From: Microbacterium sp. Bi121
GTDB lineage: Bacteria; Actinomycetota; Actinomycetes; Actinomycetales; Microbacteriaceae
Assembly: GCF_918698005.1 (NCBI RefSeq)
Contig: NZ_CAKKLJ010000009.1
Location: forward strand, 1 to 64,000
DNA: 64,000 bases
Direction of reading: 5' to 3'
Both the position numbers and the translations under genes were made by a program. Shown here piece by piece: positions 54,620 to 63,570 of this stretch. Within the stretch, counting starts at the first letter, position 1. Each line of letters begins with the position of its first letter. The notes under the pieces are model-generated. The model made no database searches. It saw only the letters and a program-made list of their open reading frames with translations, and had not been told where the DNA came from.

Positions 54620-55945
54620 ATGGTCTTCGAAGGATCCGCCTCCGCGATCTCCCACACCGGGAAGGTCCGGTCCAACAACCAGGACTCCGGTTACTCCGGA
54701 GCGAACCTGTTCGCCGTCGCCGACGGCATGGGCGGGCATGCCGGTGGAGACGTGGCATCCACCATCGCCATCCAGCACCTCGAGCAGCTCGACCAGGCGT
54801 TCTCCTCGACGGACGACGCGCAGGCCTCCCTGCAGGCGGCGGCGACGACCGCGGCGGGCGACCTCATCCGCGCAGCGAAGGAGCAGCCGGAGCTCGCCGG
54901 ACTCGGCACCACCGTCAGCGCGATCATCATGGTCGACGACCACGCCGTCATCGGCCACATCGGCGACTCGCGCATCTACCTCTATCGCGACGACGAGCTG
55001 ACCCAGATCACCGCGGATCACACGTTCGTCCAACGCCTGGTCGACTCGGGCCGCATCACGCCCGAAGAGGCCCGCTACCACCCGCGTCGCTCCGTGCTCA
55101 TGCGCGTGCTCAGCGACATGGAACACGACCCGGAGCTCGACATGTTCGTCATGCCGACGCTCCCGGGCGACCGCTGGCTGCTGTGCTCCGACGGGCTCTC
55201 GGGTGTCGTCGACGAGACGCACATCCTCAAGGCGATGCGCATGGGCCTCGCCCCGGGCCGCACCGCCGACAACCTGCTCAAGCAGGCGCTCGACGGCGGC
55301 GCACCGGACAACGTCACGATCGTGCTCGTCGAGGTGGGCGGCCTGCACCCGCTCTCCTCCGGCACCCCCACCATCGTCGGAGCGGCGTCCACTCCGTCCG
55401 GCGTCCTCATCCCGCCGACCCGTGCCCCCAGGACGAGCTGGCTGCACCCGGTCCGACAGGCCGCGAACGACCCATCGCACTTCGAGCCAGCCGCCGACTA
55501 CCTCGAGGAGCTCATCGAGGAGGACCGTCGCCGGGCCAGACGCCGTCGCATCGGCTGGGTCGCCGCCCTCGTCGTCGTCATCCTCGCGCTCACCGGCGCC
55601 GGCATCCTCGCCTACAACTGGACGCAGACCCGCTACTTCGTCGGCGCCGATGAGGACAGCGTCGTGATCTTCCAGGGCGTGCAGCAGAACATCGGACCGA
55701 TCTCGCTGTCGACCGAGCTCGAGGACACCGGCATCCTCCTGGCGAACCTGCCGGCATACCAGCGCGCCACCGTCGAGCGGACGATCACCGCCCGCTCACT
55801 CTCGGACGCCATGGCGATCGTCGACCGGCTGCGCGCCGGAGAAGAGGCCGTCACGGGCGAGACGGCGACCCCGTCGCCGAGCCCCACCCCGACGAGCACC
55901 CCGCAGAGCGCCCCCGCGAGCACCGACGAGGAGGTGATCGGATGA
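54620..55945 (+). CDS. pstP: PP2C-type Ser/Thr phosphatase PstP
   Basis: This 441-residue PPM/PP2C phosphatase has metal-binding motifs (NNQDSG, VADGMGGHAGG, CSDGLSG, GGAPDNVT) in residues 1-240, a cytoplasmic linker, one membrane helix near residues 310-333 and a short extracellular Ser/Thr/Pro-rich tail. It dephosphorylates PknA/PknB and their substrates. Confidence 0.94.
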   Translation: MVFEGSASAISHTGKVRSNNQDSGYSGANLFAVADGMGGHAGGDVASTIAIQHLEQLDQAFSSTDDAQASLQAAATTAAGDLIRAAKEQPELAGLGTTVSAIIMVDDHAVIGHIGDSRIYLYRDDELTQITADHTFVQRLVDSGRITPEEARYHPRRSVLMRVLSDMEHDPELDMFVMPTLPGDRWLLCSDGLSGVVDETHILKAMRMGLAPGRTADNLLKQALDGGAPDNVTIVLVEVGGLHPLSSGTPTIVGAASTPSGVLIPPTRAPRTSWLHPVRQAANDPSHFEPAADYLEELIEEDRRRARRRRIGWVAALVVVILALTGAGILAYNWTQTRYFVGADEDSVVIFQGVQQNIGPISLSTELEDTGILLANLPAYQRATVERTITARSLSDAMAIVDRLRAGEEAVTGETATPSPSPTPTSTPQSAPASTDEEVIG

Positions 55946-57327
55946 GCGCCGACGTCGCCGCCGACACCGCCGTCATCAAGGCGCTCAAGCGGATGCGGAT
56001 GCCGCAGACCCAGCGCAACCGCGAGTTCTGGCTGCTGCTGTTCGCCTGCGCGATCAGCGGCGCAGCCCTCGCACTCGTGCAGCTCGGCGCCCTCGGCCTG
56101 ATCGACCCGTTCATCCTCTTCATCGGCGGCGGCCTCGCCATCCTCGCCTTCGCCCTGCACTTCGTGCTGCGCGCCGTGGCATCCGACGCCGACCCGTTCG
56201 TGCTGCCGATCGCGACGCTGCTCACAGGCCTCGGCATCGCGATGATCTACCGCCTCGACATCGCCGAGCACTACACCGGCTGGGCCGCTTTCTCCACCAA
56301 GCAGTTGGCGTGGACGGCGATCTCGCTCGCCGGTGCGATCACGATCGTCATCCTGCTGCGCAACTACCGCATCCTGTTCCGCTACACGTACCTGTTCGGG
56401 CTCGCCGGCATCCTGCTCCTGCTGCTGCCGTTCATCCCCGGCCTCGGGGTCGCAGAGGCCAACGCGGATGTCTGGGTCTCGATCGGCGGGATCTTCTCGT
56501 TCCAACCGGGTGAGATCGCCAAGATCTGCCTGGCGATCTTCTTCGCCGGCTACCTCGTGCGCACCCGCGAGAGCCTCACCTCCGTCGGCAAGCGATTCCT
56601 CGGGATCACGTGGCCGCGCATGCGCGAACTCGGCCCGGTCATCGTCGTCTGGCTGATCTCGCTGGGCATCATCGTGATCCAGCGCGACCTCGGCACCGGA
56701 ATGCTCATCTTCGGCCTGTTCATCGCGATGCTCTACGTCGCCACGGGCAAGACGAGCTGGGTTCTCATCGGCCTCGGGATGGTCGCGGCCGGCGTCGCCG
56801 CGGCGACCCAGATCCTCCCCTATGTGCACGGACGCTTCACGAACTGGCTGTACGCCTTCGACCCAGAGGTCGTCGACCCGAGGGGCCCAGGGTTCCAGCT
56901 CGTTCAGGGCATCTTCGGCCTCGCCCACGGCGGCCTGATCGGCACCGGCCTCGGCCAGGGACGCCCCGACATCACTCCCCTGGCCGAGAGCGACTACATC
57001 ATCCCGAGCCTCGGCGAAGAGCTCGGCCTCATCGGCCTGTTCGCGATCCTCTGCCTGTACATGGTGTTCGTCAGCCGTGGCATCCGCATCGGCATCGCCG
57101 GTCAGGACGACTTCGGAAAGCTCCTCGCGACCGGGCTGTCGTTCACGATCGCGCTGCAGGTGTTCATCATGGTCGGCGGCGTGACCCGCGTCATCCCGCT
57201 GACCGGTCTGACCACGCCGTTCCTCGCGGCCGGCGGATCCTCACTCGTCGCCAACTGGCTGATCGTGGCACTGCTGCTGCGGATATCCGACGGCGTGCGC
57301 CGCCAGCCCAGGGTGGTGATCGGCTGA
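55942..57327 (+). CDS. rodA: SEDS peptidoglycan glycosyltransferase RodA/FtsW type
   Basis: This 461-residue protein has ten or more helices. SEDS motifs include YRLDIAEHY..., WVSIGGIFSFQPGEIAKIC and AESDYIIPSLGEELGLIG. In this locus the protein is RodA, which polymerises glycan strands with the cognate class B PBP encoded next. ATGA overlap with pstP and a shared base with pbpA. Confidence 0.94.
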   Translation: MSADVAADTAVIKALKRMRMPQTQRNREFWLLLFACAISGAALALVQLGALGLIDPFILFIGGGLAILAFALHFVLRAVASDADPFVLPIATLLTGLGIAMIYRLDIAEHYTGWAAFSTKQLAWTAISLAGAITIVILLRNYRILFRYTYLFGLAGILLLLLPFIPGLGVAEANADVWVSIGGIFSFQPGEIAKICLAIFFAGYLVRTRESLTSVGKRFLGITWPRMRELGPVIVVWLISLGIIVIQRDLGTGMLIFGLFIAMLYVATGKTSWVLIGLGMVAAGVAAATQILPYVHGRFTNWLYAFDPEVVDPRGPGFQLVQGIFGLAHGGLIGTGLGQGRPDITPLAESDYIIPSLGEELGLIGLFAILCLYMVFVSRGIRIGIAGQDDFGKLLATGLSFTIALQVFIMVGGVTRVIPLTGLTTPFLAAGGSSLVANWLIVALLLRISDGVRRQPRVVIG

Positions 57328-58781
57328 TGACGAAAGAGATGCGCCGACTCAGCATCGTGATGCTGTTCATGTTCCTGTCGCTGTTCGTCGCGACCAGCTG
57401 GATCCAGGTCGTCGAGGCCGACAACCTCGGCCAGGCAGACGGCAACACCCGTTCGCTGCTGGCCAGCTACGAGATCCAGCGCGGATCGATCCTCGTGGAC
57501 GACTCCCCTATCGTGTCCTCCGTCGCGTCCGACGACGAGTACCGCTACCAGCGCGAGTACGTCGATTCGCCGATGTGGTCGAGCGTCACCGGGTTCTTCA
57601 ACCCGGCGCTGCAGTCTTCGACCGGCATCGAGAACGCATTCAACGCCGACCTCTCGGGCACCGGTGCGAGCGCCTTCCTCGCCGAGATCGAGCGGATCGT
57701 CTCCGGACAGCCGCAACGCGGATTCAGCATCGAGTTGACCTTGGATGCCGCGGCCCAGCGCGCCGCGTACGAGGCGTTCGGCGACAAGCAGGGCGCAGCG
57801 GTCGCGATCGAGCCGTCGACGGGACGCATCCTCGCGATGTACTCGACGCCGGGATACGACGCGAACGAGCTCGCCGTGCACAGCGCGACGCAGGCTGAAG
57901 AGGCGTACAACGCTCTGGATGCCCTCAAGCCCAACCCGCTCATCAACAACGCGACCGACGACGTCAACCCTCCCGGATCGACGTTCAAGGTGCTCGTCGC
58001 CGCGGCGGCGTACGCCACCGGCGAGTGGACGCCCGAGTCGACGCTCCCCAATCCTGCTCGCTACACCCTCCCCGGATCCAACAACCAGGTGCGCAACGCC
58101 TGGGGCGGCACGTGCGGATCCGGCTCCACCGTGACGATCGCCGAGGCCGTCAAGCTCAGCTGCAACATCCCGATGGCAGAGCTCGCCGTTGAACTGGGCA
58201 GCGAGACGATCTTCGATATCGCGGAGAAGTTCGGTTTCAACCAGGAGTTCACCACGCCGCTCCCCGTCGCCAAGTCCAGCTACCCCCGGGTCCTCAACGA
58301 CCCGCAGACGGCGCTGACCGGATTCGGTCAGGGGCAGGTGACCGCGACGGCGCTGCAGGTCGCGATGATCTCGGCCGGACTCGCCAACGACGGCCTGGTC
58401 ATGAAGCCGAGACTGGTGGATGCCGTGATCGGCAACGACCTGTCCACCGTGCGCGAATACCCGGACGAGGAGTTCGGCCGTGCCGTCGAGGCCGGTGTGG
58501 CCGACGATGTGACCGCAGCCATGGTCGCCAGCGTCACGGATGGCGCGGCTCAGGGTGCAAGAATAGACGGGGTCGAGGTCGCCGGTAAGACGGGGACGGC
58601 CGAACACGAACCAGACGATCCGTACACACTGTGGTTCACCGGTTTCGCACCGGCGGACAACCCGCAGATCGCGGTGGCCGTCGTCGTGGAAGACGGCGGC
58701 GGGATGGGACAGTCGGGCTCCGGTGACACACTCGCCGCCCCGATCGCGAAGAAGATCATTGAGGCGGTGCTGAACAAATGA
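57327..58781 (+). CDS. pbpA: Class B penicillin-binding protein PbpA
   Basis: This 484-residue transpeptidase has an N-terminal membrane helix (residues 8-30), an N-terminal dimerisation region and a transpeptidase domain with the catalytic Ser in SxxK (STFK, Ser218), SCN, and KTGT near residue 428. ATG at 57327 overlaps the rodA stop; the frame open upstream is shadow. It is the partner of RodA. Confidence 0.95.
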   Translation: MTKEMRRLSIVMLFMFLSLFVATSWIQVVEADNLGQADGNTRSLLASYEIQRGSILVDDSPIVSSVASDDEYRYQREYVDSPMWSSVTGFFNPALQSSTGIENAFNADLSGTGASAFLAEIERIVSGQPQRGFSIELTLDAAAQRAAYEAFGDKQGAAVAIEPSTGRILAMYSTPGYDANELAVHSATQAEEAYNALDALKPNPLINNATDDVNPPGSTFKVLVAAAAYATGEWTPESTLPNPARYTLPGSNNQVRNAWGGTCGSGSTVTIAEAVKLSCNIPMAELAVELGSETIFDIAEKFGFNQEFTTPLPVAKSSYPRVLNDPQTALTGFGQGQVTATALQVAMISAGLANDGLVMKPRLVDAVIGNDLSTVREYPDEEFGRAVEAGVADDVTAAMVASVTDGAAQGARIDGVEVAGKTGTAEHEPDDPYTLWFTGFAPADNPQIAVAVVVEDGGGMGQSGSGDTLAAPIAKKIIEAVLNK

Positions 58782-60523
58782 GGCCGACGCAGGGTGTGTC
58801 GTTCGGTGGTCGATACGAGCTTCAGTCGCGTATCGCGATCGGCGGTATGGGCGAGGTCTGGGAAGCGACGGATCACGTCATCGGACGTACCGTCGCCATC
58901 AAGATCCTCAAGGACGAGTACATGGGGGATCCCGGATTCCTCGAGCGATTCCGCGCTGAAGCGCGGCACGCCGCCCTCGTCAACCACGAGGGCATCGCGA
59001 GCGTCTTCGACTACGGCGAGGAGAACGGCTCCGCGTTCCTCGTCATGGAGCTCGTCCCGGGCGAGGCGCTGTCGACAGTGCTCGAACGCGACGGCTCGTT
59101 GAGCGCGGACAAGACCCTCGACATCGTCGCGCAGACGGCATCCGCTCTTCAGGCGGCGCACGCCGCCGGTCTCGTGCACCGGGACATCAAGCCGGGAAAC
59201 CTGCTGATCACCCCGGACGGCCGCGTCAAGATCACCGACTTCGGCATCGCCCGCATCGCCGACCAGGTGCCGCTGACCGCGACCGGTCAGGTCATGGGAA
59301 CCGTGCAGTACCTCTCCCCCGAACAGGCATCCGGTCACCCGGCCTCCCCCGCGACCGACACGTACTCACTCGGCATCGTCGCGTACGAGTGCCTCGCAGG
59401 CAAGCGCCCGTTCACCGGTGAGTCGCAGGTCGCGATCGCGATGGCGCAGATCAACGAGCAGCCCCCGCCGCTGCCCGTCACCGTGCCGATCCCGGTGCAG
59501 AACCTCGTCATGGCGATGATCGCCAAGAAGCCGGCCGACCGCCCGTCGTCCTCGGCGACGGTGGCGCGTGCGGCTCAGGCGCTGCGTCGCGGCGATCTGA
59601 ACTCCGCGGCGATCGCCGTGCCGGCGATCGCCGGTGCAGCGGCCGGGGATGACGCCACCCGTCTCCTGACCGCCTCCGGCGATGACGGCACGACGCGCAT
59701 CCTGCCGACGACCGCGCAGCTGCCGACCGATGAGGTCGTAGAAGGTGAAGACGGCAAGAAGAAGCGCAGCCCGTGGACGTGGCCGCTCATCGCGCTGATC
59801 GTCCTGCTCGTGATCGTTCTCGCCGGCACTCTGTTCGCGCTGCTGAACCAGAACGAGCCGGACGCCGGCCCGTCGACGCCACCCTCGACCACAGCATCCA
59901 AGACGCCGTCGAACACGCCGTCGCAGACCCCGACCCCGACGGAGACCCGCATCAGCGTCGACGGCCTGGGACTGGTCGGTCTGTCGTGCGACGACGCCAT
60001 GGCCAAGGCCAGGGAAGCCGGGCTCGCTCCGGTCTGCGAGACCGGGTCCACGGCGGCGTCGTCCGACGCGCAGGTCGGCACGGTCGAGTCCGTCAGCCCC
60101 CGCGGCGACCTGGAGCAGGGAGCGCCCATCACGCTCACCCTGTTCGGCGACCGCGTGCAGCTCGGCAGCCCGCAGAGCGCCCCGACCATCACCGGCGACC
60201 CGAACACCGGCACCGTCGTCACGCTGAACTGGACCAACTTCACCTGCCCGAGCGGCACCGGCACCCTCAGCGGATACAAGGTCGCGATCACCAACGCGAC
60301 CTTCGACGACGGCAGCACGGCACGTGCGTTCGACCCCGGCGTGCGCAGTGCGCCGATCACGCTCGGCGCAGAGGGTCTCCAGGCCACCGCCACGTACACG
60401 GCGCTGTGCTCGGGCGGCGACGAGCAGCGCGAGTCCGACCCGTCTCCGCAAATGAGCGTCCCGATCGCCGCAGCACCGGCCGAAGAGGGCGGCGGCGCCG
60501 AAGGTGACGCTCAGCAGGGCTGA
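58778..60523 (+). CDS. pknA: Ser/Thr protein kinase PknA (with extracellular PASTA and Fn3-like region)
   Basis: This 581-residue Hanks-type kinase has a G-loop (IGGMGEV), Lys in AIKIL, HRD motif (VHRDIKPGN), DFG, an APE-like SPEQA, and a Ser/Ala-rich activation segment. A membrane helix lies near residue 335. Outside, one PASTA-like repeat (about 395-455, GLVGLSCDDAMAKAREAGLAPV) and a beta-rich Fn3-like domain (about 465-560) follow. Mycobacterial PknA has no PASTA repeat, so this ectodomain is unusual. It overlaps pbpA by 4 bp. Confidence 0.93.
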   Translation: MRPTQGVSFGGRYELQSRIAIGGMGEVWEATDHVIGRTVAIKILKDEYMGDPGFLERFRAEARHAALVNHEGIASVFDYGEENGSAFLVMELVPGEALSTVLERDGSLSADKTLDIVAQTASALQAAHAAGLVHRDIKPGNLLITPDGRVKITDFGIARIADQVPLTATGQVMGTVQYLSPEQASGHPASPATDTYSLGIVAYECLAGKRPFTGESQVAIAMAQINEQPPPLPVTVPIPVQNLVMAMIAKKPADRPSSSATVARAAQALRRGDLNSAAIAVPAIAGAAAGDDATRLLTASGDDGTTRILPTTAQLPTDEVVEGEDGKKKRSPWTWPLIALIVLLVIVLAGTLFALLNQNEPDAGPSTPPSTTASKTPSNTPSQTPTPTETRISVDGLGLVGLSCDDAMAKAREAGLAPVCETGSTAASSDAQVGTVESVSPRGDLEQGAPITLTLFGDRVQLGSPQSAPTITGDPNTGTVVTLNWTNFTCPSGTGTLSGYKVAITNATFDDGSTARAFDPGVRSAPITLGAEGLQATATYTALCSGGDEQRESDPSPQMSVPIAAAPAEEGGGAEGDAQQG

Positions 60524-60587
60524 AGTAGCCTTGTGCACAGCTGAACCGCGCCGCATCCTGAGGCGCCGAATTCCGGGGGACTGATCA

Positions 60588-62282
60588 TTGGCAGCAGAGC
60601 CGCGCATCATCGCTGAGCGGTACCGTGTGGACGAGCTCATCGGCCACGGCGGCATGGCCAAGGTGTACCGCGGATACGACCTCACACTCGGGCGCGACGT
60701 CGCGATCAAGATCCTCGATCCCGAGCTCGCCCGCGACACGGCGTTCCGCACCCGGTTCCGGCTCGAGGCGCAGGCTGCATCGCGCATGTCGCACCCGTCG
60801 ATCGTGCGCGTCTTCGATGCCGGAGACCCTGGATCCGCCGATGGCGCGACGTCCGCCGACAGCGAGCCGTACATCATCATGGAGCTCGTCCAGGGTCGGC
60901 TGCTGAAGGACATCATCGCGGCCGGGCCTGTGTCCGTCGAGGACGCGGTCCGCTACGTCGACGGCATCCTCGAGGCCCTCGACTACTCGCACCGCGCCGG
61001 CGTCGTGCACCGTGACATCAAGCCGGGCAACGTCATGGTCACCGATCGCGGCCAGGTCAAGGTCATGGACTTCGGCATCGCCCGCGCCGTCTCCGACTCG
61101 TCATCCACGGTCGCCGAGACCACGCAGATCCTCGGCACGGCCGCGTACTTCTCCCCCGAGCAGGCCAAGGGCGAGCCTGTGGATGCCAGGGCCGATCTGT
61201 ATTCGACCGGTGTCGTGCTCTACGAGCTGCTCACCGGGCGCCAGCCGTTCCGCGGGGACTCCCCCGTCGCCGTCGCGTACCAGCACGTGAGTGAGGCGCC
61301 GGTGCCGCCGACCGAGGTCAAGGAGGACGCGCCGAAGACGCTCGACCCGATCGTGCTCCGCGCCCTCGCGAAGGATCCGTACCAGCGGTATCCGGATGCC
61401 GCGAGCTTCCGCCTCGCGCTCGACTCCGCTGTCACCGGCAAGGCGCCGACGAAGAAGCAGCTGGGCGCGCTCACCAGCGAGCTGTACGGGCCGAGCCCGC
61501 GGCAGGCGCAGGAGACCGCACGGTCTCTGCGGCAGCTGAGCTCCGACACCACGATGACCCGCACGCAGTCCGGCCCTCCGGTGGCATGGATCTGGGCCGG
61601 CGTCGCACTGCTGGCCGTGCTGCTGATATCGGTTCTGCTGTGGGTGATCATGATGCCGCGCGGCGAGCAGATCCCGACATCCTCCCGCATCGTGCCCGAC
61701 CTCGTCGATGTCTCGTCGGAGCGCGCGCAGGCCGACCTGCTCGACCTCGATCTTCAGTCCGAGATCATCTATGAGGCCGATGCCGACGTCGCCGAGGACA
61801 ACGTCATCCGCACCGATCCGGAGGCCGGGCAATCGGTGAAGGTCGGCGAGACGATCACGCTGTACGTATCGTCCGGTGCCGAGACCGTTGAGGTGCCGAA
61901 GCTCGTCGGCCTCTCGCAGACCGCCGCCAAGGATGCCTTGACCAAGGCCGGGCTCGAACTCGGCACGGTGACGCCGCGCAGTGATGCCGAGAGTGCTGCC
62001 GACACCGTACTCGAGGCCAGCGCCGAAGAGGGCACGGAGGTCGCGCCGAAGACGGTGATCAACCTCGTCGTCGCCAGCGGGCGCGTGACGCTGCCTGACG
62101 TCACGGGCTGGACGCTGGACGCCGCAACGGCGAAGCTCGGCGAACTGGGACTGAACGCGATCCAGACCGAGTCGCCCGACTGCCCCGCGACGACGCCGGC
62201 AACGGTTGCGTCGATGTCGTCCGCACCGGGCGATGTGCCGGTGCACTCCGACGTCGAGCTCCGGTACTGCACGGGCGAGTAG
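60588..62282 (+). CDS. pknB: Ser/Thr protein kinase PknB with three PASTA domains
   Basis: The 564-residue kinase has HRD (VHRDIKPGN), DFG and SPEQA in residues 1-275, a membrane helix at about 335-358 and three PASTA domains (starting near SRIVPDLVDV, ETVEVPKLVGL and RVTLPDVTGW). PASTA domains bind muropeptides and lipid II. TTG start at 60588 with GGGGGA upstream. It ends the kinase/cell-wall operon. Confidence 0.95.
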   Translation: MAAEPRIIAERYRVDELIGHGGMAKVYRGYDLTLGRDVAIKILDPELARDTAFRTRFRLEAQAASRMSHPSIVRVFDAGDPGSADGATSADSEPYIIMELVQGRLLKDIIAAGPVSVEDAVRYVDGILEALDYSHRAGVVHRDIKPGNVMVTDRGQVKVMDFGIARAVSDSSSTVAETTQILGTAAYFSPEQAKGEPVDARADLYSTGVVLYELLTGRQPFRGDSPVAVAYQHVSEAPVPPTEVKEDAPKTLDPIVLRALAKDPYQRYPDAASFRLALDSAVTGKAPTKKQLGALTSELYGPSPRQAQETARSLRQLSSDTTMTRTQSGPPVAWIWAGVALLAVLLISVLLWVIMMPRGEQIPTSSRIVPDLVDVSSERAQADLLDLDLQSEIIYEADADVAEDNVIRTDPEAGQSVKVGETITLYVSSGAETVEVPKLVGLSQTAAKDALTKAGLELGTVTPRSDAESAADTVLEASAEEGTEVAPKTVINLVVASGRVTLPDVTGWTLDAATAKLGELGLNAIQTESPDCPATTPATVASMSSAPGDVPVHSDVELRYCTGE

Positions 62283-62331
62283 TCGCGCCTGCTCGCGCCC
62301 CCGCGCCTCGCCTCGCCCCGGCTTCGCGCCG

Positions 62332-62391
62332 GATGCGAGAAGGGTTTCGCGGCTTCACAGGCCGGCGGAGCGACGCAATCCTTCTCGCATC
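62332..62391. repeat. Palindromic element B1, left flank of the second DUF559 gene
   Basis: This 60-bp element has perfect 12-bp terminal inverted repeats: GATGCGAGAAGG (62332-62343) and CCTTCTCGCATC (62380-62391). It is similar to the reverse complement of B2, with GAGAAGGGTTTCGCGG and TTCTCGCATC identical. Confidence 0.85.
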
Positions 62392-62507
62392 GACTCGCGA
62401 CCTGTCGCCCGCGACACGTTCTGCACAGTGCGACCGGATGGGCGACCTGTGCACAGGCCCAGAGAATCTCGGGTTGCCGGTTTGCGCGACTGCGCCAGTA
62501 TCAGGGG

Positions 62508-63431
62508 ATGCGACACAGAGTTCCGCTTCCCCGCCGTCCCGGCGACAGGTTCTCGGTGCGCAGCGCGGAAGCCGCCGGCATCCGTCGCGGCCGGTGCAGC
62601 ACCCCCGATCTGCACTGGCCGTTCCACGGAGTCCGCTCACGCGAGAAGCTGGTGACATTCGATGACGTGGTCCGCTGCTACGAGCCGCGTCTGAAACCGG
62701 GTCAACGGTTCGGCGGGCTGACGGCGGCCCGCGACTGGGGACTACCGCTGCCGACGATGTGGGAACCGGACGAGCCGATCGAGGTCATCGTGCCGCCGAC
62801 GGGGGCCGCGCCGAAGACCGCGGGGGTGAAGGGACGTCGGCTGCGCGAGGATCGCGCCGAAACACGCATTCTCAAAGGACGCCCGGTCGTCGACCCGGTC
62901 GCGGCGCTGTTCACCTGCGCGAGCACGCTAACCGTGCAGCAGGCTGTCACGATCATCGATGCACTGCTGACGACGGCATCCAACTATCCGGGATTGGGGC
63001 CCGGCAGGCCGATGAGCACGCGCGACGAAATCGCCCGTCGCCTCGATGAGTGGTGGCGGTTCCCCGGGAGTACGACGATCCGCACTGCGCTGCGTCAGGC
63101 ACGCGAGCGGGTGGAGTCCCCGAAGGAGACCGAGACGCGACTGCTGCTCATCGCGAGCGGTCTGCCCGAGCCGGTCGTGCAGCAGGAAGTGCGGGCGGGC
63201 GGCGTGCTGCTGGGGCGCATCGACCTCGCCTACCCCGAACTCAAGGTCGCGATCGAGTACGAGGGGGATGGCCACCGGACCGATAAGGAACAGTGGCGAA
63301 AGGACATCCAGCGACAGCGGCATCTCGAGAGCGAAGGATGGATCGTCATCCGCCTCACTCAGGCCGACCTCGACGCGAGGGAGCCGATGATCGCGAGCAT
63401 CCGTCGCGCGATCATCGCGCGAACCCCGTGA
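62508..63431 (+). CDS. DUF559-like endonuclease-fold protein (second copy)
   Basis: The protein is 307 residues. The N-terminal half resembles AbiEi-type antitoxin domains (RFSVRSAEAAGIRRGR; PDLHWPFHGVRS). The C-terminal ~90 residues carry a Vsr/PD-(D/E)xK-like core (GRIDLAYPELKVAIEYEGDGHR, about 245-266) and an RLTQADLD tail. It shares this architecture and a 39-bp leader pattern with the gene at 28.7-29.5 kb, but not its repeats. It lies between pknB and trpG, a junction that is normally uninterrupted. The start ATG at 62508 has a possible TTGCCG/CAGTAT promoter. Confidence 0.75.
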   Translation: MRHRVPLPRRPGDRFSVRSAEAAGIRRGRCSTPDLHWPFHGVRSREKLVTFDDVVRCYEPRLKPGQRFGGLTAARDWGLPLPTMWEPDEPIEVIVPPTGAAPKTAGVKGRRLREDRAETRILKGRPVVDPVAALFTCASTLTVQQAVTIIDALLTTASNYPGLGPGRPMSTRDEIARRLDEWWRFPGSTTIRTALRQARERVESPKETETRLLLIASGLPEPVVQQEVRAGGVLLGRIDLAYPELKVAIEYEGDGHRTDKEQWRKDIQRQRHLESEGWIVIRLTQADLDAREPMIASIRRAIIARTP

Positions 63432-63441
63432 CGCACCCCCG

Positions 63442-63477
63442 GTCTCGGGCATCCGCCCCGTCTCGGGCATCCGTCCT
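63442..63477. repeat. Two tandem 18-bp repeats after the DUF559 gene
   Basis: GTCTCGGGCATCCGCCCC (63442-63459) is followed by GTCTCGGGCATCCGTCCT (63460-63477), two mismatches. They lie between the DUF559 stop and element B2. Confidence 0.8.
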
Positions 63478-63483
63478 GTCTGC

Positions 63484-63543
63484 GATGCGAGAAGGATGTC
63501 GCGGTCTCGCGCCGATCTGAACCCGCGAAACCCTTCTCCCGTC
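63484..63543. repeat. Palindromic element B2, right flank of the second DUF559 gene
   Basis: This 60-bp imperfect palindrome begins GATGCGAGAAGG (63484) and ends CCCTTCTCCCGTC (63543). It is an inverted relative of B1; the arms are less perfect than in B1 because the right end has CCCGTC instead of CGCATC. Confidence 0.8.
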
Positions 63544-63570
63544 CGTGAGCATCTCACGCGAGTGAGATGC

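Noticed and set aside
62446-62457. Palindrome CCTGTGCACAGG upstream of the second DUF559 gene
   Set aside because: It is perfect but short, with no partner site and no clear regulator, so it is not listed as an operator.
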